Assembly: GCA_023954015.1 (NCBI GenBank)
Contig: JAMLIS010000011.1
Coordinates: forward strand, 54,225-118,224
From: Burkholderiaceae bacterium
GTDB taxonomy: Bacteria; Pseudomonadota; Gammaproteobacteria; Burkholderiales; Burkholderiaceae_E
DNA: 64,000 bases
Direction: 5' to 3'
The notes below the pieces were generated by a model that did no database searches, was not told where the DNA came from, and saw only the letters and a program-made list of their open reading frames with translations. The position numbers and the translations under genes are program-made. Numbering within the stretch: position 1 is the stretch's first letter; every line of letters begins with the position of its first letter. Shown in pieces: positions 15,771 through 27,093 of the stretch.

Positions 15771-16749
15771 CGGTGCGCGCCGCGCGACGGAAACCCAGGC
15801 GGCGTGCGATTGCCGGCCAGATTCCGTTCGGCATGAACATGATCGCCGCGCCGAGCGCGACGCCGTAGAGGATCTGCTTGACCCCCGGCACCTCGTGGCC
15901 GCTCATCGACAGCGCCTGGTTGATTCCCTCGGAGAGCAGTGTCAGCAGCGCAGCGCCGAGGATCGGTCCGAACAGGGTTCCGATGCCGCCGATGATCGGC
16001 GCGAGGATGATCTCGATCGAGCGGCTGATGTGGAAGATCTGCTCGGGAAACAGGTTGTTGTAGTAGAACGCGAAGAAGACGCCGGCGAGCGCCGTCATCG
16101 CCGCGGAGATCTGCACCGCATACATCTTGTAGCGGAACACGTTCACGCCGGCGGCGCGCGCCGCCTCCTCGTTGTCGCGGATCGCGCGGAAATAGAAGCC
16201 CAGCCGCCCGCGCAGCATTGCCCAGCACAGCACGAAGCCGATCACGGCCAGCGCGAGCGCCAGGTAGTAGAAGAGGATCGGCGGCCCGCGCAGGTGCACG
16301 ACGTCGACCTGGTCCTGCTGCGTCACGCGCAGGAAGAAGCCGCCCGTGCCGCCGACCCAGCCGAAGTGCTCGAAGCCGATCCGGGTGAATTCGGCAAACG
16401 CGATCGTGAGCAGCGCGAAGTACGTTCCGCCGATGCCGAAGCGGAACGCCAGCCACCCGATGAACGATCCCATGACGACGCAGACGACGATCGCCGCGAG
16501 CATCCCCACCCACGGCACGATCGCGAAATGCTGGAACAGCGCGGCCGCCGTGTAGGCGCCGAGCCCGACGAAGAGCGCGTGCCCGAGCGAGAGCTGGCCG
16601 GCGAAGCCCATCATCACGTTCCACGCCTGGCCCACGTAGGCGAAGTACAGGATCAGGATCGCCACCGACAGCAGGTAGCGGTCGAGCGCGAGCGGCAGAG
16701 CGAGCAGCGCGGCGAGCAGGACGAGCAGCGCGACGACGGATCGATTCAT
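15763..16749 (-). CDS. livM: Liv-type ABC transporter permease LivM (system 1)
   Basis: A 328-residue permease with about nine membrane helices. The LivM signatures are clear: MMGFAGQLSLGHALFVGLGAYTAA near residue 50, RLGFYFRAIRDNEEAARAAGVN near 180-205 (the EAA-like cytoplasmic loop contacting the ATPases) and PIIGGIGTLFGPILGAALL near 255. It forms the pore with LivH. The start is ATG 16749, 7 bp after livH. Confidence 0.93.
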   Translation of the reverse strand: MNRSVVALLVLLAALLALPLALDRYLLSVAILILYFAYVGQAWNVMMGFAGQLSLGHALFVGLGAYTAAALFQHFAIVPWVGMLAAIVVCVVMGSFIGWLAFRFGIGGTYFALLTIAFAEFTRIGFEHFGWVGGTGGFFLRVTQQDQVDVVHLRGPPILFYYLALALAVIGFVLCWAMLRGRLGFYFRAIRDNEEAARAAGVNVFRYKMYAVQISAAMTALAGVFFAFYYNNLFPEQIFHISRSIEIILAPIIGGIGTLFGPILGAALLTLLSEGINQALSMSGHEVPGVKQILYGVALGAAIMFMPNGIWPAIARRLGFRRAARTDD

Positions 16750-16756
16750 CGCCGCT

Positions 16757-17623
16757 TCAGCGCGCGCGGAACAGGCCCTGCGGCCGGAACGCGAGCACGA
16801 GGATGAGCAGCGCGAACGAGAACATGCTCTTGGCCGACGGGGTGATCAGCAACCCCGCCACCGACTCGGAGACACCGATCAGCACGCCGCCGGCGAGCGC
16901 GCCGACCATCGAGCCGAGCCCGCCGATGATCACGATGACGAAGGCGAGCAGCGTGTAGGCCGGGCCCAGTCCGGGCGTCACGTCGACGAGCATCGACAGC
17001 AGCGTGCCGGCCACGCCGACGCACGCGGTGCCCAGACCGAAGGTCAACGCGTACAGATGACCGACGTTCAGTCCCACCACCTGCGCGCCGAGCAGGTTGT
17101 CGGCGCAGGCGCGGATCGCCTTGCCGAAGGACGTGTAGCGGAAGATCGCGAACAGGATCGCGCAGGCGACGAGCGCCACCGCCGCGCAGATGAGGCGCAC
17201 CTTGTCGACGAGCAGCGGCCCTATCTCGTAGGAGTCGAGCGCGTAGTCGACCTGCACGCTGCGCGCGTCAGGGCCGAAGGCGACCAGCAGCAGGTTGACG
17301 ACCACCAGCGCGACGGCCAGCAGCAGGATGAACTGCGAGTGCTCGGGGCGGTCGATGAACGGGTTGATCAGGCCGCGCTGCAGCACGTAGCCGATGCCGA
17401 AGAAGGCGAGCGCCATCGGCACGAGCATCCACAACGGATCGAGGCCTGTCATCGCGAAGGCGAAGACCGTTGCGTACATCGCCACCGCCATCAATTCGCC
17501 GTGCGCGAAGTTGACGATGCGAACGACGCCGTAGATCACCGACAGGCCGAGCGCCATCAGGCCGTAGATCAGGCCGGTGAGCAGCCCGCTGACAACGATG
17601 TTGACGACGGCGTCGATGGGCAA
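16757..17623 (-). CDS. livH: Liv-type ABC transporter permease LivH (system 1)
   Basis: A 288-residue permease. It shows the LivH signatures GLIYGLMALGLSVIYGVVRIVNFAHGEL near the N-terminus, GKAIRACADN in the EAA loop and GGLGSMVGALAGGVLIG near the C-terminus. I start it at TTG 17623 because a GGAGAC ribosome site lies about 8 nt upstream and this gives the family length; no ATG or GTG fits. It heads livHMGF, but the substrate-binding gene is separated from it by a strong terminator. Confidence 0.88.
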   Translation of the reverse strand: MPIDAVVNIVVSGLLTGLIYGLMALGLSVIYGVVRIVNFAHGELMAVAMYATVFAFAMTGLDPLWMLVPMALAFFGIGYVLQRGLINPFIDRPEHSQFILLLAVALVVVNLLLVAFGPDARSVQVDYALDSYEIGPLLVDKVRLICAAVALVACAILFAIFRYTSFGKAIRACADNLLGAQVVGLNVGHLYALTFGLGTACVGVAGTLLSMLVDVTPGLGPAYTLLAFVIVIIGGLGSMVGALAGGVLIGVSESVAGLLITPSAKSMFSFALLILVLAFRPQGLFRAR

Positions 17624-17830
17624 GCGGGGTCTCCGGAGTTGCCGCCTTCGGGAAGGCGCGCAATCGATGGGAACGGAGCATAGCGAATCCGCGCCGGCGC
17701 GCAAACAACGTTCTTCCGGCGACGAGATCGAATCGCTGCAACAGCGCCCGCGCGTCAGACCGCGCAGACACCCGCTCGTTTTCGGGCCGCTGAGACGATT
17801 CACCGAGTGGGCATTCGACCGCGTCAGACG

Positions 17831-17857
17831 AAAAGCGCCGGCAGTGCCGGCGCTTTT
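17831..17857. terminator. Terminator between the Liv binding protein and livH
   Basis: A 12-bp perfect stem (AAAAGCGCCGGC with GCCGGCGCTTTT, loop AGT) has A and T tracts on its flanks, so it can work in both orientations. It lies 22 bp past the stop of the binding-protein gene and 200 bp upstream of livH. Probable effect: the periplasmic protein is made in excess over the membrane components, with partial read-through or a separate livH promoter in 17624-17830. Confidence 0.88.
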
Positions 17858-17879
17858 CGTTTTCCTCGACAGCTTGCGC

Positions 17880-19121
17880 TCAGGCCTTGCGCTCCTGCCA
17901 GCCCGGCACCGGAAACACCGGCTTGGCCTGCGCGGCGCTCGCGGGAAGCACGACCTTCGGCTGGCCATCGCGGTTCTGGATGCACGCCGACGCGATCTGC
18001 GCGTTCTGTCCCTTCGCGTCGAACTGGATCGGCCCGCCGATCATCATGTGTTCGGCGATGCTCGTCTTGCGCAGCGCGTCGGCCAGTTGCGCGCCGTCGG
18101 CGGCGCCCGCGCGCTTGAACGCGTCGGCGGCGATCATCATCGCCTCGAAGGTGAAGCCGACGTTCAACGCGTGGAACATCAGCTTTTCCTGCGGGAACTG
18201 CTTGTTGAACTGCGCCTCGACGCGCTTGGTGATCGCCGCGTTCGGGTTGTACCAGGGCACGTTGGAGATGCAGTAGTCGGAGTAGCGGTTGCCCAGCGCC
18301 TTGTAGAACTGCGCCTCGTACATGCCGGGCGACCCCGGGCTGAGGATCGCCTGCGGCGACCAGCGCTGCTTGACCAGCTCGCGCACGAGCAGGATCGCGT
18401 CGTTCAGGCGGCTCACCAGCAGGATGAAGTCGGCGTTGGTGGATTTCGCCTTGGCGACCTCCACCGACAGGTCGCGCGCGTCGCGATCGTAGGCGATCGT
18501 GTCGACGACCTTGAACGGCAGGTAATCGAGCTTGGGCAGGATCGCGCCGATCCCCTTGGCCATCGAAGTGCCGAAGGTGTCGTTCACGTGCATGAAGACG
18601 GCGCTGCGCGGGGCGCGCCCGGTCGCCTGGAACAGGTCGCGCGTGAGCGCCAGCCCGTTGGTGATCAGCTGGCCCGCCGTCGGGAAGTTGCGGAACGTGT
18701 ACTTGTAGCCCTGCTCGGTGATCTGCGGTGCGGCGGCGATGTTGACGACGAGCGGCACCTTGCGCTGCTCGGCCACCTGCGCGATGGCCGCGGTGGGTCC
18801 CGAATCGAAGGCGCCCATCAACACGTGTGCGCCTTCGTCTACGAGCTTCTCCGCGCGCGAACGAGCGACGTCGACGTTCGACTCGATGTCCGCGTTCATC
18901 AGTTCGACGTCGACGCCGTACATCTCGCGCAGCAGCACCGGCGAGATGTCGGCGCCGCGCTGGCACGACTGCCCGATGAAGGCGAGCGCCCCCGAGCGCG
19001 GCAACAGCACGCCCACCTTCAGCTTCTTCGACTGTGCGCGCACGATGGCGGGCGCGGCGAGCGTGGCGGCACCGGCGGCGGCCGCTGCGCGGTTGAAATC
19101 ACGACGCGTGAATCCGGTCAT
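17880..19121 (-). CDS. Liv-type periplasmic binding protein with Tat signal (system 1)
   Basis: A 413-residue substrate-binding protein of the type I periplasmic (Peripla_BP_6) fold. The N-terminus carries a twin-arginine motif, TRRDFNRAAAAAGAATLAAPAIVRA, cut near residue 30. The mature part starts KKLKVGVLLPRSGALAFIG, the usual first strand of Liv-type binding proteins. ATG 19121 has an AAGGAGAGG ribosome site. The ligand may be a branched-chain amino acid, amide or small aromatic acid. The adjacent acyl-CoA ligase hints at a carboxylic acid ligand, but that is inference. Confidence 0.88.
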   Translation of the reverse strand: MTGFTRRDFNRAAAAAGAATLAAPAIVRAQSKKLKVGVLLPRSGALAFIGQSCQRGADISPVLLREMYGVDVELMNADIESNVDVARSRAEKLVDEGAHVLMGAFDSGPTAAIAQVAEQRKVPLVVNIAAAPQITEQGYKYTFRNFPTAGQLITNGLALTRDLFQATGRAPRSAVFMHVNDTFGTSMAKGIGAILPKLDYLPFKVVDTIAYDRDARDLSVEVAKAKSTNADFILLVSRLNDAILLVRELVKQRWSPQAILSPGSPGMYEAQFYKALGNRYSDYCISNVPWYNPNAAITKRVEAQFNKQFPQEKLMFHALNVGFTFEAMMIAADAFKRAGAADGAQLADALRKTSIAEHMMIGGPIQFDAKGQNAQIASACIQNRDGQPKVVLPASAAQAKPVFPVPGWQERKA

Positions 19122-19189
19122 GCTCCTCTCCTTCGTGTGATTGTTCGGGGTGGCAGCGGATCTGCCGAAATCGAAAGCCAACTACCCTA

Positions 19190-20695
19190 TCACGCCGAGG
19201 GCGCCTGATCACGCAGAACGCGCTTCAGGATTTTCCCGGTCGCGCTCTTCGGCAACTCCTGCACGATGTCCACCCGCGCCGGCACCTTGTAGGCGGCGAT
19301 GTTCGCGCGACACCAGGCGATCACATCCTCGGGACCGATTGTCTGTCCCGCCTTCGGTACGACGGCGGCGATCACCTGCTCGCCCTTCTCCGGATGCGGG
19401 ATGCCGTAGACGGCCACTTCCTGCACCTGCGGCAGCTTGTACAGATACTGCTCGAGTTCGGCCGGCCACACCTTGAAGCCCGAGACGTTGATCATGTCCT
19501 TGACGCGATCGACGATGTAGACGTACCCGTCGGCATCCATGCGTCCGATGTCGCCCGAGTGCAGCCAGCCGCCGCGCAGCGTCTGTGCCGTGTCCTCGGG
19601 GCGATTCCAGTAGCCGAGCATGACGCCCGGGCCGCGGATGCAGATCTCGCCCCATTCGCCGTACGGCAGTTCACGGTCGTTCTCGTCGAAGATCTTCAGC
19701 GTGAAGCCTTCCACCGCGCGTCCGACCGAACCGAAGCGGTGCTCGACGAGATCGTTGTAGCAGGCGAAAGGCGAGCACTCGGTGAGGCCGTAGCCCTCGT
19801 AGACGCGGCGGCCGAAGCGCTCGGTCCAGCGACGCGAGATCTCCTCGGGCATGGTGGCGGCCGCGGACATCTCGTAGCGGATCGACGAGAGGTCGCGTTT
19901 CGAGAGGTCCATCGACAGCAGGCCGATGAAGATCGTCGGCACCCCGAAGAACAGCGTGATGCGATCGCGCTCGATGGCGTCGAGTACGAGGTCGGGCACG
20001 AACCGGCGAAACAGGCAGACGGTGGATCCGGCCAGGATCGCGGCATTCAGGATGTAGTTCTGCCCGTAGACGTGAAAGAGCGGCAGGAACACGCACAGGC
20101 GGTCGTCGTCGCGGTAGCCCGAGTATTTCGCCGCGCTGGCCACGTTCGTCGCGATGTTCGACTGCGTGAGCGTGACGCCTTTCGGAAAGCCGGTGGTGCC
20201 GGACGAATACAGCAGCGCCGCCGGGTCGTCGGCGCCCCGCTCGACCGGATCGAACTGCTCCGGCTGCCCGGCGCACCATTGCGCGAGCGTGGGCGCGCCG
20301 CCGCTCGCCTCGCCCTCGCAGACGACGACGTGCGCCAGCCGAGGGCACGACTCGCGCAGAACGAAAGGCACGAGTTCGGCGACCGTGAACACCAGCACCG
20401 CGCCCGAATCCCGGAGCAGGTATTCGACCTCGCCGCTGCGGAAGATCGCGTTGATCGACACCGGGATCGCGCCGATCTTCTGCGTGGCGTAGTAGGCGGT
20501 GGCGAACTCGGGAATGTTCGGCAGGTACAGCGCGACACGGTCGCCGGCGCCGATGCCGTTGGCGCGCATCGCATTGGCCAGGCGCGAGGCGTCGGCCTCG
20601 AGCTGCGCGTAGGTGATCGTGCGGCCCTCGAAGAGAATCGCTGGCTTCGACGGCGCACGCGCCGCCCACTGCTGCAGGCTCGAGGCGAGATTCAT
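19190..20695 (-). CDS. Acyl-CoA ligase (AMP-forming, FadD-like)
   Basis: A 501-residue ANL-superfamily enzyme that activates a carboxylic acid to acyl-AMP and then acyl-CoA. Motifs: P-loop YSSGTTGFPKGVTLTQ near residue 160, A5 YEGYGLTECSP near 300, A7 HSGDIGRMDADGYVYIVDR near 378 and the C-terminal lysine in KSATGKILKR near 490. Length and motifs fit medium- or long-chain fatty acyl-CoA ligases, but aromatic acids cannot be excluded. The start at ATG 20695 gives the family N-terminus. It lies 68 bp upstream of the Liv binding protein. Confidence 0.88.
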   Translation of the reverse strand: MNLASSLQQWAARAPSKPAILFEGRTITYAQLEADASRLANAMRANGIGAGDRVALYLPNIPEFATAYYATQKIGAIPVSINAIFRSGEVEYLLRDSGAVLVFTVAELVPFVLRESCPRLAHVVVCEGEASGGAPTLAQWCAGQPEQFDPVERGADDPAALLYSSGTTGFPKGVTLTQSNIATNVASAAKYSGYRDDDRLCVFLPLFHVYGQNYILNAAILAGSTVCLFRRFVPDLVLDAIERDRITLFFGVPTIFIGLLSMDLSKRDLSSIRYEMSAAATMPEEISRRWTERFGRRVYEGYGLTECSPFACYNDLVEHRFGSVGRAVEGFTLKIFDENDRELPYGEWGEICIRGPGVMLGYWNRPEDTAQTLRGGWLHSGDIGRMDADGYVYIVDRVKDMINVSGFKVWPAELEQYLYKLPQVQEVAVYGIPHPEKGEQVIAAVVPKAGQTIGPEDVIAWCRANIAAYKVPARVDIVQELPKSATGKILKRVLRDQAPSA

Positions 20696-20727
20696 CGGCG
20701 GTTCCGAAGCGACGGGAAACGTCCGTC

Positions 20728-21423
20728 TTATAGCACTTTCGCCGGCGACTCCGGGGCGCCTTCGGTGAAGCGCTCGGGCGCCGGCTGCGGCTCGCGCTGC
20801 AGGTTGCGCCGCGGCGCGTACTGCCAGCGCTTCCAGGCGCGCAGCACCGCGTTCGGATATTCGGCGCGACCCAGGCTGCCGTTGTACCTGCCGAGCGCGC
20901 GGAACAGGTCGCCGCGTTCGACGTCGAGGTAGTGCCGCAGGATCGTGCAGCCGTAGCGCAGGTTCGTGCGCGGCTCGAAGAGCTTCGCGCTGTCGGCGTC
21001 GCCGATCAGCTGCGTCCAGAACGGCATCACCTGCATGTAGCCGCGTGCGCCGGCGCTCGACACCGCATAGCGGCGGAAGTTGCTCTCGACCTCGATCAGC
21101 CCGAGCACGAGATGCGGGTCGAGCCCCGCACGCTGTGCCTCGTAGCGCACCTCGTTCAGGAACTCGATGCGCTGCCGGTACTCGGGCTTCCACCGCAGCG
21201 GCAGGCGCGACGACATCGTCGAGAGCCAGTCGACCTTCTCGGAGATCGACGCGAAGCGCGGCTGCGGGGTCGCGCGGTCGTCGCGCACGGCGGCTGCGAG
21301 CGCCGAACGGATCGAATCGCTCAAGGCCTCGTACTGCTGGGAGCCGGCGCGGGCCGGCCGGTACGCGATCAGCGCGGCGAACAGCGCGCAGGTGAGCAGC
21401 AGCAGGAACAGGACACGTTTCAT
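20728..21423 (-). CDS. Lytic murein transglycosylase (SLT domain)
   Basis: A 231-residue exported enzyme with signal peptide or anchor (residues 4-26, ending RPARAG) and an SLT domain from about 90 to 215. The catalytic Glu113 lies in the motif [18 protein letters not shown], followed by YMQVMPFW and the RYNGSLGR segment. Such enzymes cleave glycan strands to 1,6-anhydro-muropeptides, the substrates that AmpD (4.3 kb here) later processes. I prefer ATG 21423 to the upstream ATG 21447. The gene directly follows proS (27 bp), a pairing common in Burkholderiales. Confidence 0.88.
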   Translation of the reverse strand: MKRVLFLLLLTCALFAALIAYRPARAGSQQYEALSDSIRSALAAAVRDDRATPQPRFASISEKVDWLSTMSSRLPLRWKPEYRQRIEFLNEVRYEAQRAGLDPHLVLGLIEVESNFRRYAVSSAGARGYMQVMPFWTQLIGDADSAKLFEPRTNLRYGCTILRHYLDVERGDLFRALGRYNGSLGRAEYPNAVLRAWKRWQYAPRRNLQREPQPAPERFTEGAPESPAKVL

Positions 21424-21450
21424 TCGTCGGCGATTGAATCGCCGCACGGC

Positions 21451-23241
<1,791 letters not shown>

Positions 23242-23309
23242 CGGGAACCCGGGAGAGCGGCGCCTCGAAAACGACGTCGCAAGCGCGGCAAGCGCGAGAG
23301 GCCACTGGC

Positions 23310-23315
23310 TATAAT
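23310..23315 (+). promoter_or_regulatory. Candidate -10 box of rppH
   Basis: A perfect TATAAT hexamer lies 35 bp upstream of the rppH ATG in the 108-bp proS/rppH divergent gap. No good -35 hexamer is seen 16-18 bp upstream, so this is a candidate only. Confidence 0.45.
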
Positions 23316-23349
23316 CGAAGCGATTGTAAGAGATCGAGGGGTGCGGGCC

Positions 23350-24015
23350 ATGCTGGACCGTGACGGCTATCGCCCCAACGTCGGGATCATCCTGGTCAAT
23401 TCGAGGAACTCGGTTTTCTGGGGAAAGCGGATACGCGAACACTCCTGGCAGTTTCCGCAAGGCGGCATCAAGCGCGGCGAATCGCCCGAGCAGGCGATGC
23501 TTCGCGAGCTGCACGAGGAAGTGGGCCTGCATCCGCACCACGTCCGCATCGTCGGGCGTACGCGCGACTGGCTTCGCTACGAGGTGCCCGAGCATTGGGT
23601 GCGTCGCGAATGGCGAGGCCACTACCGCGGCCAGAAACAGATCTGGTTCCTGGTGCGACTGGTCGGCCGCGATAGCGACATCGACCTGCGCGCCTCGAGT
23701 CACCCGGAGTTCGACGCCTGGCGTTGGAACGACTATTGGGTGCCGCTCGACGCGGTGATCGAGTTCAAGCGCGGCGTCTACGTGCAGGCGTTGAACGAGC
23801 TGGCGAGACTCGTGTTCGCGCATGCGCAGGGCGAGCGCCCGGCGCGGATCGAAGCCTCGCTGCGCGAGGCGACGCAACCGGGAGAGGCGGGGCGCTACCT
23901 CCGTGGGAGGCATCGCCCGCGCGGCCCGTTCGTCGAAGCGCGCGCCGACGCGACCGAACGCGCGACGCTGCTCGGCGCGTCCGAGGCGGCGCTGCCGCCC
24001 GACGGCGAGCGCTGA
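23350..24015 (+). CDS. rppH: RNA pyrophosphohydrolase RppH
   Basis: A 221-residue Nudix hydrolase that removes pyrophosphate from the 5' end of mRNA and so triggers RNase E decay. The start [15 protein letters not shown] and the Nudix box at residues 38-60 ([11 protein letters not shown] then [10 protein letters not shown]) are canonical, as is the KQIWFLVRL segment. E. coli RppH is about 176 residues. The extra ~45 C-terminal residues here are Arg/Ala-rich and disordered-looking, a feature also seen in other Burkholderiales. ATG 23350 is divergent from proS. Confidence 0.93.
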   Translation: MLDRDGYRPNVGIILVNSRNSVFWGKRIREHSWQFPQGGIKRGESPEQAMLRELHEEVGLHPHHVRIVGRTRDWLRYEVPEHWVRREWRGHYRGQKQIWFLVRLVGRDSDIDLRASSHPEFDAWRWNDYWVPLDAVIEFKRGVYVQALNELARLVFAHAQGERPARIEASLREATQPGEAGRYLRGRHRPRGPFVEARADATERATLLGASEAALPPDGER

Positions 24016-24065
24016 GCGCACGCGCCGCGGTCTGCGCACTCGCATCGTCGCCGACGACTTCCCGA

Positions 24066-24770
24066 ATGCCGCGTCGGCCCCGCCCTCACGACGAACACCA
24101 TCGAACCGAGCGGGTCGGCTGGCTGCGCGCGGCGGTGCTCGGCGCCAACGACGGCATCGTCTCCACGGCGAGCCTGCTCGTCGGTGTCGTCGCCGCCGGC
24201 GGCGCGCGCCGCGAATGGGTCCTCGTCGGGCTGGCCGGCATGGTCGGCGGCGCGATGTCGATGGCAGCGGGCGAGTACGTGTCGGTCAGCTCGCAACGCG
24301 ACAGCGAGCACGCCGAGCTCGCGCTGGAAAGACACGAACTGGCCACGCAACCGGCCAGCGAGCTGCACGAACTCGCGTCGATCTACGTCGCGCGCGGCGT
24401 CGAACCCGCGCTCGCGCGCGCGGTCGCGCAGCAGCTCAGCGAGCACGACGCACTCGCCGCGCATGCGCGCGAGGAGCTCGGCATCACGCACGAGACGATC
24501 GCACGGCCCGTGCAGGCGGCGATCGCCTCGGCAGCCAGCTTCTCGGTGGGCGCGGGATTGCCGCTGGCAGTCGTCGCCGTCGCGCCGACCACCGCGATGA
24601 TCGGCTGGATCTCCGGCACGTCGCTGGCGTTCCTGGTGACGCTCGGCGCGGTTGCCGCCTACGCGGGTGGCGCGCCCGCACTTCGGCCCGCGATCCGCGT
24701 CGGCTTCTGGGGCGCGGCAGCGATGGCGCTCACGGCACTTATCGGAAAGCTGTTCGGCACGGTGGTCTAG
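24066..24770 (+). CDS. VIT1/CCC1-family metal transporter
   Basis: A 234-residue membrane protein of the VIT family. It has the first-helix signature [21 protein letters not shown] near residue 20, then [25 protein letters not shown] near 60-85, a cytoplasmic helical region with several His/Glu, and three C-terminal helices. Relatives move Fe(II) or Mn(II) out of the cytosol. Bacterial members are poorly characterised, and the substrate here is a guess. ATG 24066 lies 50 bp after rppH and cbpA begins 5 bp after its stop, so it is in a plus-strand run. Confidence 0.85.
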   Translation: MPRRPRPHDEHHRTERVGWLRAAVLGANDGIVSTASLLVGVVAAGGARREWVLVGLAGMVGGAMSMAAGEYVSVSSQRDSEHAELALERHELATQPASELHELASIYVARGVEPALARAVAQQLSEHDALAAHAREELGITHETIARPVQAAIASAASFSVGAGLPLAVVAVAPTTAMIGWISGTSLAFLVTLGAVAAYAGGAPALRPAIRVGFWGAAAMALTALIGKLFGTVV

Positions 24771-24774
24771 AACG

Positions 24775-25716
24775 ATGAAATTCCGCGATTACTACGAGGT
24801 CCTCGGCGTTCAACGCAACGCGACGCAGGACGAGATCAAGCGCGCCTACCGCAAGCTCGCGCGCAAGTACCATCCCGACGTCAGCAAGGAACCCGACGCC
24901 GAGGCGCGCTTCAAGGAGGTGGGCGAGGCGCACGAGGTGCTGCGCGACCCGGAGAAGCGCGCCGCCTACGACCGCATGGGCGAGAACTGGCGCGCCGGAC
25001 AGGACTTCCAACCGCCGCCGAACTGGGATGCCGGCTTCGAGTTTCGCGGAACCGACTTCGACGACCAGGCAGGCGAGTACAGCGACTTCTTCGAGGCGCT
25101 GTTCGGCTCGCGGATGCGCCAGGGACGCGCGCAGCAGCGCCGCCCGTCGGCGCCGCGCCAGGGGCAGGACACGCACGCGAAGGTGCTGATCGACCTGGAG
25201 GACGCGTACCGCGGCGCGCGCCGCACGATCCGGCTGGCGATGCCGGCCGTCGACGCGAGCGGGCACGTGGTCACGCAGGAGCGTTCGCTCGACGTGAACA
25301 TTCCACGCGGCATCCGCGCCGGACAGCACCTGCGGCTTGCCGGCCAGGGAGCCCCGGGCATCGGCAACGGCCCGCCCGGCGACCTGTACCTGGAGATCGA
25401 GTTCCGCGAGAACCCGCGGTGGCGGGTCGACGGCCGCGACGTCTACGTGGACCTGCCGCTGGCGCCGTGGGAAGCCGCACTCGGCGCAGCCGTTCCCGTG
25501 CGCACGCCCGAAGGCAGCGTCGAGCTGACGGTGCCGCCGGACTCGCAGGCCGGGCGCAAGCTGCGCCTGCGCGGCAAGGGCATCCCGTCGCAACCGCCGG
25601 GCGACCTCTACGCGGTCGTCTCGATCGCACTGCCTGCGGCGGCCACCGACGCACAGCGGGAGGCCTGGCGCACGATCGCCAAGGCCTTCGACTTCGACCC
25701 GAGAGCAGGAAGGTAG
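24775..25716 (+). CDS. cbpA: Curved DNA-binding protein CbpA (DnaJ-like co-chaperone)
   Basis: A 313-residue type II J-protein. The J domain spans residues 4-68 with the HPD tripeptide at 33-35 (KYHPDVS). A Gly/Phe-type linker follows ([14 protein letters not shown]), then two beta-sandwich substrate-binding domains (about 125-300) without the DnaJ zinc finger. It stimulates DnaK and binds curved DNA in E. coli. ATG 24775 is only 5 bp from the VIT gene. cbpM follows 6 bp later, which confirms CbpA rather than DnaJ. Confidence 0.93.
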   Translation: MKFRDYYEVLGVQRNATQDEIKRAYRKLARKYHPDVSKEPDAEARFKEVGEAHEVLRDPEKRAAYDRMGENWRAGQDFQPPPNWDAGFEFRGTDFDDQAGEYSDFFEALFGSRMRQGRAQQRRPSAPRQGQDTHAKVLIDLEDAYRGARRTIRLAMPAVDASGHVVTQERSLDVNIPRGIRAGQHLRLAGQGAPGIGNGPPGDLYLEIEFRENPRWRVDGRDVYVDLPLAPWEAALGAAVPVRTPEGSVELTVPPDSQAGRKLRLRGKGIPSQPPGDLYAVVSIALPAAATDAQREAWRTIAKAFDFDPRAGR

Positions 25717-25722
25717 AGCGCA

Positions 25723-26094
25723 ATGAGCGACGAATCCCGCATACCGGTCCACGGGCCCGTCGTCGAGGAACAGATCGAGTTCACGCTCGTCGAGTTGTCG
25801 CGAGCGGTCGGCGCCGACGAGGAGCAGATCACGACGTTGATCGTCGAGGGAGTGATCGACCCGATCGTCCACTCCGGCGAGGCGCAGCCGTCCCAGGGCG
25901 AGCAAGCGATCGCGGCTTCGCTGTTCGCCGCACGCGCACAATGGCGCTTCAGCGGCGCAGCGCTGCGTCGAGCGCGCCTGGCGATGAACCTCGCACGCGA
26001 CCTCGAGGTCAATCCGCCCGGCGTGGCGCTGGCGCTCGACCTGATCGACGAAATACAGGCGCTGCGCGCGAAACTGCATCGACTCGGGCGCTGA
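25723..26094 (+). CDS. cbpM: Chaperone modulator CbpM
   Basis: A 123-residue MerR-like protein. It has an N-terminal beta strand and helix-turn-helix-like fold (IEFTLVELSRAVGADEEQITTLIVEGVIDP) and a C-terminal helix (LALDLIDEIQALRAKLHRLG). CbpM binds the J domain of CbpA and inhibits both its DNA binding and its DnaK stimulation. Position 6 bp after cbpA supports the assignment; similarity to the enterobacterial protein is moderate. Confidence 0.85.
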   Translation: MSDESRIPVHGPVVEEQIEFTLVELSRAVGADEEQITTLIVEGVIDPIVHSGEAQPSQGEQAIAASLFAARAQWRFSGAALRRARLAMNLARDLEVNPPGVALALDLIDEIQALRAKLHRLGR

Positions 26095-26100
26095 GAACGC

Positions 26101-27087
26101 GTGAGCCTGCTCGCCCGCCTGACGAAGAACCTCGCGCTCGCGATTCCCGTCGCGATGCTGATCGGCCTGTTCTACGGACTGGTCGCGCCGTCGGCGTGGC
26201 TGCGCACGCTGATCGTGCCGCTGACGCTGCTGATGGTGTACCCGATGATGGTCGGACTGCAGCCGCGCCAGTTGCTCCAGGGCGGCGACCTGCGGGCACA
26301 GTGGATGACGCAGGCCATCAACTTCGGCGTGATCCCCTTCGTGGCCTTCGCGATCGGACGCCTGTGGTTCGCGGACCAGCCGTTCTTCGCGCTCGGCCTG
26401 CTGCTGGCCTCGTTGCTGCCGACCAGCGGCATGACGATCGCCTGGACCGGCTTTGCACGCGGAAACGTCCCGGCGGCGATCAGGATGACCGTGATCGGAC
26501 TGATCCTCGGCTCCCTGGCCACGCCCTTCTACCTGCAGTGGCTGATGGGCGCGGTGGTCCCGGTCGACCTGGCGGCGGTATTCCTGCAGATCGCGCTCGT
26601 CGTGCTGGTGCCGATGCTGCTCGGACAACTCACGCGCGAGTGGCTCGTGCGCCGACATGGACGCGATCGCTTCCGCGACGAATGGGCGCCGCGCTTCCCG
26701 CCGCTGTCCACGCTCGGCGTGCTCGGCATCGTCTTCGTGGCACTCGCGCTGAAGGGCGCGGACCTCGTCGCGCGTCCGGCGCTGCTGATCGACGTGCTGG
26801 TGCCGCTGGTGTTGCTCTATGCGTTCAACTATGCACTGGGCATCTTCGTCGGACGACTCGCGCTGCTGCGCGGCGACGCGATCGCGCTGGTGTACGGAAC
26901 GGTGATGCGCAACCTGTCGATCGCGCTCGCACTTGCGATGAACGCGTTCGGCCCTGGAGGTGTCGACGCGGCGCTGCTGATCGCGGTCGCCTACGTGGTG
27001 CAGGTGCAGTCGGCCGCATGGTCGGTGCGGCTGTGCGCCGGGTTGTTCGGCGCGCAACCCACGGCGGCCGGGCCAACCGGTCGCTGA
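26101..27087 (+). CDS. BASS/ACR3-fold membrane transporter
   Basis: A 328-residue protein with about ten membrane helices, starting at GTG 26101 six bases after cbpM. It resembles bile acid:sodium symporter and ACR3 arsenite-permease family proteins (LLASLLPTSGMTIAWTGFARGNVPAAI near residue 100, NLSIALALAMNAFG near 272). The helix-4 Cys needed for arsenite transport in ACR3 (PCTAM-type motif) is replaced by PTSGM, so arsenite export is doubtful. No arsR or arsC is nearby. An organic anion or other substrate is possible; function unknown. Confidence 0.75.
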   Translation: MSLLARLTKNLALAIPVAMLIGLFYGLVAPSAWLRTLIVPLTLLMVYPMMVGLQPRQLLQGGDLRAQWMTQAINFGVIPFVAFAIGRLWFADQPFFALGLLLASLLPTSGMTIAWTGFARGNVPAAIRMTVIGLILGSLATPFYLQWLMGAVVPVDLAAVFLQIALVVLVPMLLGQLTREWLVRRHGRDRFRDEWAPRFPPLSTLGVLGIVFVALALKGADLVARPALLIDVLVPLVLLYAFNYALGIFVGRLALLRGDAIALVYGTVMRNLSIALALAMNAFGPGGVDAALLIAVAYVVQVQSAAWSVRLCAGLFGAQPTAAGPTGR

Positions 27088-27093
27088 GGCGCT

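Noticed and set aside
26101..27087. Arsenite exporter acr3
   Set aside because: The helix-4 Cys motif is replaced by PTSGM and no ars regulator or reductase is adjacent.
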